A stretch of 64,000 nt of DNA from JL08 sp039969355 (lineage in GTDB: Bacteria; Pseudomonadota; Alphaproteobacteria; Rhodobacterales; Rhodobacteraceae): assembly GCA_039969355.1 (NCBI GenBank), contig JBDVOA010000010.1, positions 124,001-188,000 on the forward strand, given 5' to 3'. The notes beneath the pieces are model-generated. The model was not told the DNA's origin. It ran no database searches and saw nothing but the letters and a program-made list of their open reading frames with translations. A program made the translations under genes and the position numbers. Shown here piece by piece: positions 60,341 to 64,000 of this stretch (positions within the stretch are counted from its first letter, which is position 1; each line of letters starts with the position of its first letter).

Positions 60341-63300
60341 ATGAGCACCCGTCTTGCCACAAAGGGCCGTCTGATCAACGACGCCAAGGCGATGTCATTC
60401 CGGTTCAACGGTAAAAAAATGCGAGGATTTGAGGGCGACACGCTTGCGTCTGCCTTGCTTGCCAACGACCAGATGCTGGTGGGGCGCTCGTTTAAATACC
60501 ATCGCCCGCGCGGCGTGGTGGCCAGTGGTGCCGAAGAACCAAACGGACTGGTCAACATGGGTGAGGGTGGCAAGTTCGAACCTAACCAGCGCGTGACAAC
60601 AACAGAACTGTTTGAAGGGCTGACAGCGGCAAGCCAGAACCACTGGCCGAGCCTTGAATACGATGTGGGTGCGGTGAACACCCACCTCAGCCGGTTTTTG
60701 CCAGCCGGATTCTACTATAAGATGTTTATGTATCCGCGTGCCTTCTGGAAACACGTTTACGAACCGTTCATTCGCCAATCCGCCGGACTGGGCAAGGCAC
60801 CCAGGGACCGCGATGCCGATACTTATGAGCATTTCTATGCGTTTACGGATGTTTTAGTCATCGGCGGCGGTGTTGCCGGGCTTCAGGCGGCTCTAACGGC
60901 GGGACAGTCCGGCGCAAAAGTCCTTTTGCTTGAGCAAACCCCGCATCTAGGCGGACGGGCACCCGTTGACGGCGGACTTGTTAACGAATTGCCTGTGGAT
61001 AAGTACGTGGAGCAAATCGCCTCGGATCTCGTAAACATGCCAAATGTAACGATCCGTACCCGGTGCATGGGGGCGGGAGTTTATGATCACGGCTATGTTC
61101 TGGGATATGAACAACTGCGCGACAACGCGCCTGAAACACCGGGTCCGCGCCATCGCCTCTGGCGCATTCGCGCGGGCCAGATCATCACGGCAACCGGCGC
61201 GATTGAGCGGCCGTTGTCGTTTTCCGGCAATGATGTTCCCGGCGTACTACTCGCCTCTGCCGTGCGCGATTACGCGACCAACTACGGGGTATCTATCGGG
61301 GATCGCACGGTCGTTGTGACCAATAATGACGATGCTTACCTAACGGCAATTGCTCTTAAGAAACTTGGTCTTGACGTTTCGGCGATCATTGATGCGCGGG
61401 CGCAGTCGCCCGAAAGTGCGGTTGTGAAAGAGGCGCTCTCGCTAGGGTTGCGCGTCCTGCCCGGTCACGCGGTGGCGTCGGTTCAGGGTGGAAAACGCGT
61501 GACGGGTGTCTCCGTTTGTGCGCAGGCGGGCGAAGGGGCGGTGCTGGAAGAAATAACTTGCGAAGCTGTTGCGATGTCGGGAGGATGGTCTCCGGTTGTG
61601 CATCTGTGGTCGCACTGCGGTGGAAAACTGGTCTGGGACGGCGATCAGTCTCATTTTCGGCCAGATGTGCATAACCCGCCAACCGGCGCGGATGGCCGTG
61701 GCTTTGTGATCGCCGCGGGGGCGGCCAATGGTGCGCATCATTTGGCGACAACGATTGAGGATGGACACGCAGCTGGAAAAGAAGCGGCCAAAGCACTGGG
61801 ATTTAAACCCAAGTCAACCAAAGCGCCCAAGGGTGAGGCGCAGGACTATTCCCCAATGGTCCCGGTCTGGCTGATGCCACACGGGGCAGGGATCAAGTTG
61901 CGCACCAAAATGTGGCTCGATTATCAGAACGACGTAAAGGTGAGCGATGTCCAACTTGCCGCGCAAGAAGGCTTTGAAAGTGTCGAGCACGCCAAACGGT
62001 ATACCACGCTGGGAATGGCGACAGATCAGGGTAAGTTGAGCAACATCAACGGGCTGGCGACGCTTGCTAATGCACTGAATGCTGAAATCCCGGCTGTGGG
62101 CACAACGACATTCCGTCCGCCATATACACCGATCTCAATGGGGTCTATTGCCGGAGAAGCACGCGGCGCGGTGTTCCAGCCATTGCGCAGAACGCCAATG
62201 TTTGATTGGCATGACACCAACGGTGCCGATTGGGAACCGGTCGGTGCCTGGCGTCGCCCCTATGCCTACGTTCGCAGTGGAGAATCCGTGCATGACGCGG
62301 TGATGCGTGAGATCAACCAGACCAGAGGCAGCCTTGGCCTTTTGGACGCATCGACCCTTGGTAAGATCATCGTTAAGGGGCCGGATGCGGGCAAGTTTCT
62401 TGATATGTTGTACACCAACATGATGTCGACGCTAAAACCCGGTAAATGCCGCTATGGACTGATGTGTTCGGAAAACGGGTTTCTCATTGATGACGGCGTC
62501 GTGGCGCGCATTGATGATGATACCTTCCTTTGCCACACCACGACGGGCGGGGCCGAGAACATTCACGGCCATATGGAAGAATGGTTGCAGACCGAGTGGT
62601 GGGACTGGAAGGTTTACACCGCAAATGTGACGGAACAATATGCGCAAGTTGCCGTTGTCGGGCCAAATGCGCGCAAGGTGCTTGAAAAACTGGGCGGCAT
62701 GGAATTGAGCGCAGAGACGCTGCCATTCATGGGCTGGGCGGATGGCAAGATCGGCGACTTTGATGCGAGGGTCTATCGGATTTCATTCTCGGGCGAGCTT
62801 AGTTTTGAGATTGCTGTACCTGCTTCACAAGGGCGCGCGTTTTGGGATGCGCTGTTAGAGGCGGGGGCCGAGTTCAACGTTATGCCCTATGGCACGGAAG
62901 CGCTGCACATCATGCGGGCCGAAAAAGGGTTCATCATGATCGGGGACGAGACGGATGGCACGGTGATCCCGCAGGACCTTGGTCTGAATTGGGCGATCTC
63001 TAAGAAGAAAGAAGATTATCTTGGCAAGCGGGCGCAAACGCGCAGCCATATGGCTGATCCGGAACGCTGGAAGCTGGTCGGGTTGGAGACGGTTGACGGG
63101 TCGGCTCTGCCGGACGGGGCCTACGCCGTGGGCGCCGGTTACAACGCCAATGGCCAGCGCAATACAATTGGCCGCGTCACCTCAACCTATCATTCGCCAA
63201 CACTGGAGCGGGGCATCGCTATGGGGTTGGTCCATCATGGACCGGAGCGGATGGGCGAAGTAATCGATTTCCCGCGAGTCGATGGCACTGTTGTGCAGGC

Positions 63301-63355
63301 CAAGATCGTCGATCCGGTGTTCTTTGACAAAGAAGGAACAAAGCAGAATGTCTAA
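60341..63355 (+). CDS. soxA: Sarcosine oxidase alpha subunit
   Basis: The 1004-residue subunit has an N-terminal ferredoxin-like fold, an NAD-binding Rossmann domain (DVLVIGGGVAGLQAALTAGQSGAKVLLLEQ, about 168-197), a long central region and a C-terminal folate-binding GCV_T domain (about 620-1000: GSLGLLDASTLGKIIVKGPDAGKFLDMLYTN). It transfers the methyl carbon of sarcosine to tetrahydrofolate. GGAG lies 8 bases before the ATG at 60341; the open frame reaching 60182 has no ribosome-binding site. It overlaps soxG by 8 bases. Confidence 0.96.
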   Translation: MSTRLATKGRLINDAKAMSFRFNGKKMRGFEGDTLASALLANDQMLVGRSFKYHRPRGVVASGAEEPNGLVNMGEGGKFEPNQRVTTTELFEGLTAASQNHWPSLEYDVGAVNTHLSRFLPAGFYYKMFMYPRAFWKHVYEPFIRQSAGLGKAPRDRDADTYEHFYAFTDVLVIGGGVAGLQAALTAGQSGAKVLLLEQTPHLGGRAPVDGGLVNELPVDKYVEQIASDLVNMPNVTIRTRCMGAGVYDHGYVLGYEQLRDNAPETPGPRHRLWRIRAGQIITATGAIERPLSFSGNDVPGVLLASAVRDYATNYGVSIGDRTVVVTNNDDAYLTAIALKKLGLDVSAIIDARAQSPESAVVKEALSLGLRVLPGHAVASVQGGKRVTGVSVCAQAGEGAVLEEITCEAVAMSGGWSPVVHLWSHCGGKLVWDGDQSHFRPDVHNPPTGADGRGFVIAAGAANGAHHLATTIEDGHAAGKEAAKALGFKPKSTKAPKGEAQDYSPMVPVWLMPHGAGIKLRTKMWLDYQNDVKVSDVQLAAQEGFESVEHAKRYTTLGMATDQGKLSNINGLATLANALNAEIPAVGTTTFRPPYTPISMGSIAGEARGAVFQPLRRTPMFDWHDTNGADWEPVGAWRRPYAYVRSGESVHDAVMREINQTRGSLGLLDASTLGKIIVKGPDAGKFLDMLYTNMMSTLKPGKCRYGLMCSENGFLIDDGVVARIDDDTFLCHTTTGGAENIHGHMEEWLQTEWWDWKVYTANVTEQYAQVAVVGPNARKVLEKLGGMELSAETLPFMGWADGKIGDFDARVYRISFSGELSFEIAVPASQGRAFWDALLEAGAEFNVMPYGTEALHIMRAEKGFIMIGDETDGTVIPQDLGLNWAISKKKEDYLGKRAQTRSHMADPERWKLVGLETVDGSALPDGAYAVGAGYNANGQRNTIGRVTSTYHSPTLERGIAMGLVHHGPERMGEVIDFPRVDGTVVQAKIVDPVFFDKEGTKQNV

Positions 63356-63914
63356 TACAGTCAGCGCTTTGGATCACCTTTCGTACGATGGTATAGCGGA
63401 AGTGCGCGAAATGGGTTTGCACGGCATGATCACGCTGCGCGGTGATTTGTCCTTGGCCAAAGTCAGAACCGCAGCAACTGGCGTTGCCGGTGGCAAAATG
63501 CCAGCTCGTGGGGAATGTACTGCGGTTGACAAGAGCGGCATTGCTTGGATGTCACCGGATGAGCTGCTGGTCATGTGCGCCTACGATGCGGTCGCTGCAA
63601 ATCTCGAAAAAATGCAGAAATCGTTGGCCAAAACCCATTCTCTTGCGGTCAACGTGTCAGACGCCCGGGCGGTATTTGAGGTTAGCGGCCTAAATGCACG
63701 CGACGTGATGGCCAAACTCTGCCCGGTTGATCTTGCGACCGAGGCATTTATGCCCGGCATGTTTCGGCGTACCCGAATGGCGCAAGTACCCGGCGCGTTC
63801 TGGATGCACTCGGCAGACAGGTTTCGAATAATTTGCTTTCGTAGCCACGCGCAATATGTATTTGATCTATTGAAAATTGCAGCGCAACCGGGGTCAGAGG
63901 TCGGTTATTTCTAA
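63348..63914 (+). CDS. soxG: Sarcosine oxidase gamma subunit
   Basis: The 188-residue protein matches SoxG along its length: GIAWMSPDELLVMC in the middle, AVFEVSGLNARDVMAKLCPVDL and FRRTRMAQVPGAFWMHSADRFRIICFRSHAQYVFDLL near the end. It resembles a small GCV_T-like fold. It completes soxB-DAG. Its start overlaps the end of soxA. The window ends 86 bases later with no further gene visible. Confidence 0.95.
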   Translation: MSNTVSALDHLSYDGIAEVREMGLHGMITLRGDLSLAKVRTAATGVAGGKMPARGECTAVDKSGIAWMSPDELLVMCAYDAVAANLEKMQKSLAKTHSLAVNVSDARAVFEVSGLNARDVMAKLCPVDLATEAFMPGMFRRTRMAQVPGAFWMHSADRFRIICFRSHAQYVFDLLKIAAQPGSEVGYF

Positions 63915-64000
63915 GCGCTGTGGGAACAGTGCGGTGTACTTCAGGCGTCTTTTCGCCGGTGATTTGAAAACACGCAGGTGCTTGGCTTAGGCTCGATCAC

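Noticed and set aside
48..64000. tRNA or rRNA genes, CRISPR arrays, insertion sequences and attachment sites
   Set aside because: I scanned for T-loop GGTTCRAATC-type sequences, short direct repeats with spacers, transposases and integrases and found none that hold up.

Overview
The window is chromosomal DNA of a marine alphaproteobacterium of the Rhodobacteraceae (Roseobacter group). The evidence is the gene content: a sciP-ctrA pair, an adenosylcobalamin-dependent NrdJ, heterotetrameric sarcosine oxidase, a DddQ-type DMSP lyase, an MttB-family methyltransferase without an in-frame amber codon, GluQ-RS, TrmFO and a clpP-clpX-NDUFA12-mlaD-DUF2155-aat-accC-accB neighbourhood. No rRNA, tRNA, CRISPR array, phage or intact insertion sequence is visible. 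Genes are tightly packed, with many 4-bp ATGA or GTGA overlaps.

Layout. 1-5767: a TRAP transporter (5' end outside the window), a BASS-type carrier and the three 5-oxoprolinase subunits pxpB-pxpC-pxpA, which together suggest uptake and hydrolysis of 5-oxoproline. 5780-8814: zur-znuC-znuB divergent from znuA, with two identical palindromic operators between them. 8932-15138: ClpP and ClpX, a RidA-like protein, a complex I accessory subunit, MlaD, a DUF2155 protein, then Aat and biotin-dependent acetyl-CoA carboxylase (accB-accC) on the other strand. 15139-20578: sparse DNA around a FliM/FliN-family protein, MnmA, and the sciP-ctrA cell-cycle pair. 20830-30972: LigA-RecG, a small membrane-protein ORF behind a LexA-like box, a medium-chain dehydrogenase overlapping a DddQ-like DMSP lyase, an Fe-S scaffold, HisI, GluQ-RS, a methyltransferase and TrmFO. 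31519-39507: a thioesterase, the rplM-rpsI operon with a structured leader, PabB, a lipoprotein and NrdJ with a probable NrdR box.

39508-48134: a GC-rich hairpin-dense element ending in a strong terminator, a decayed monooxygenase gene, an ECF sigma factor divergent from an EF-hand protein, the MttB-family protein, an outer-membrane barrel, DusA, a 2OG-Fe(II) oxygenase-like protein, a duplicated SpoIIAA-like protein and an AI-2E-type transporter. 48523-55303: a self-contained sugar or compatible-solute module with a LacI regulator divergent from a four-gene ABC importer and an MGH1-like (GH63) glycoside hydrolase, most simply read as uptake and hydrolysis of glucosyl- or mannosylglycerate. 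55743-63914: ccmI-ruvX-DUF1289 divergent from the sarcosine oxidase genes, where soxB is separated from soxD-soxA-soxG by a TfoX-like gene and a small membrane protein.

Taken together the window describes a bacterium feeding on phytoplankton-derived osmolytes and methylated amines (5-oxoproline, DMSP, sarcosine, possibly glucosylglycerate). No entirely new multi-gene defence or mobile system was found. The best candidates for undescribed biology are the SOS-boxed 40-residue ORF at 25155-25277, the structured element at 39541-39845 and the long inverted repeat at 31038-31117.
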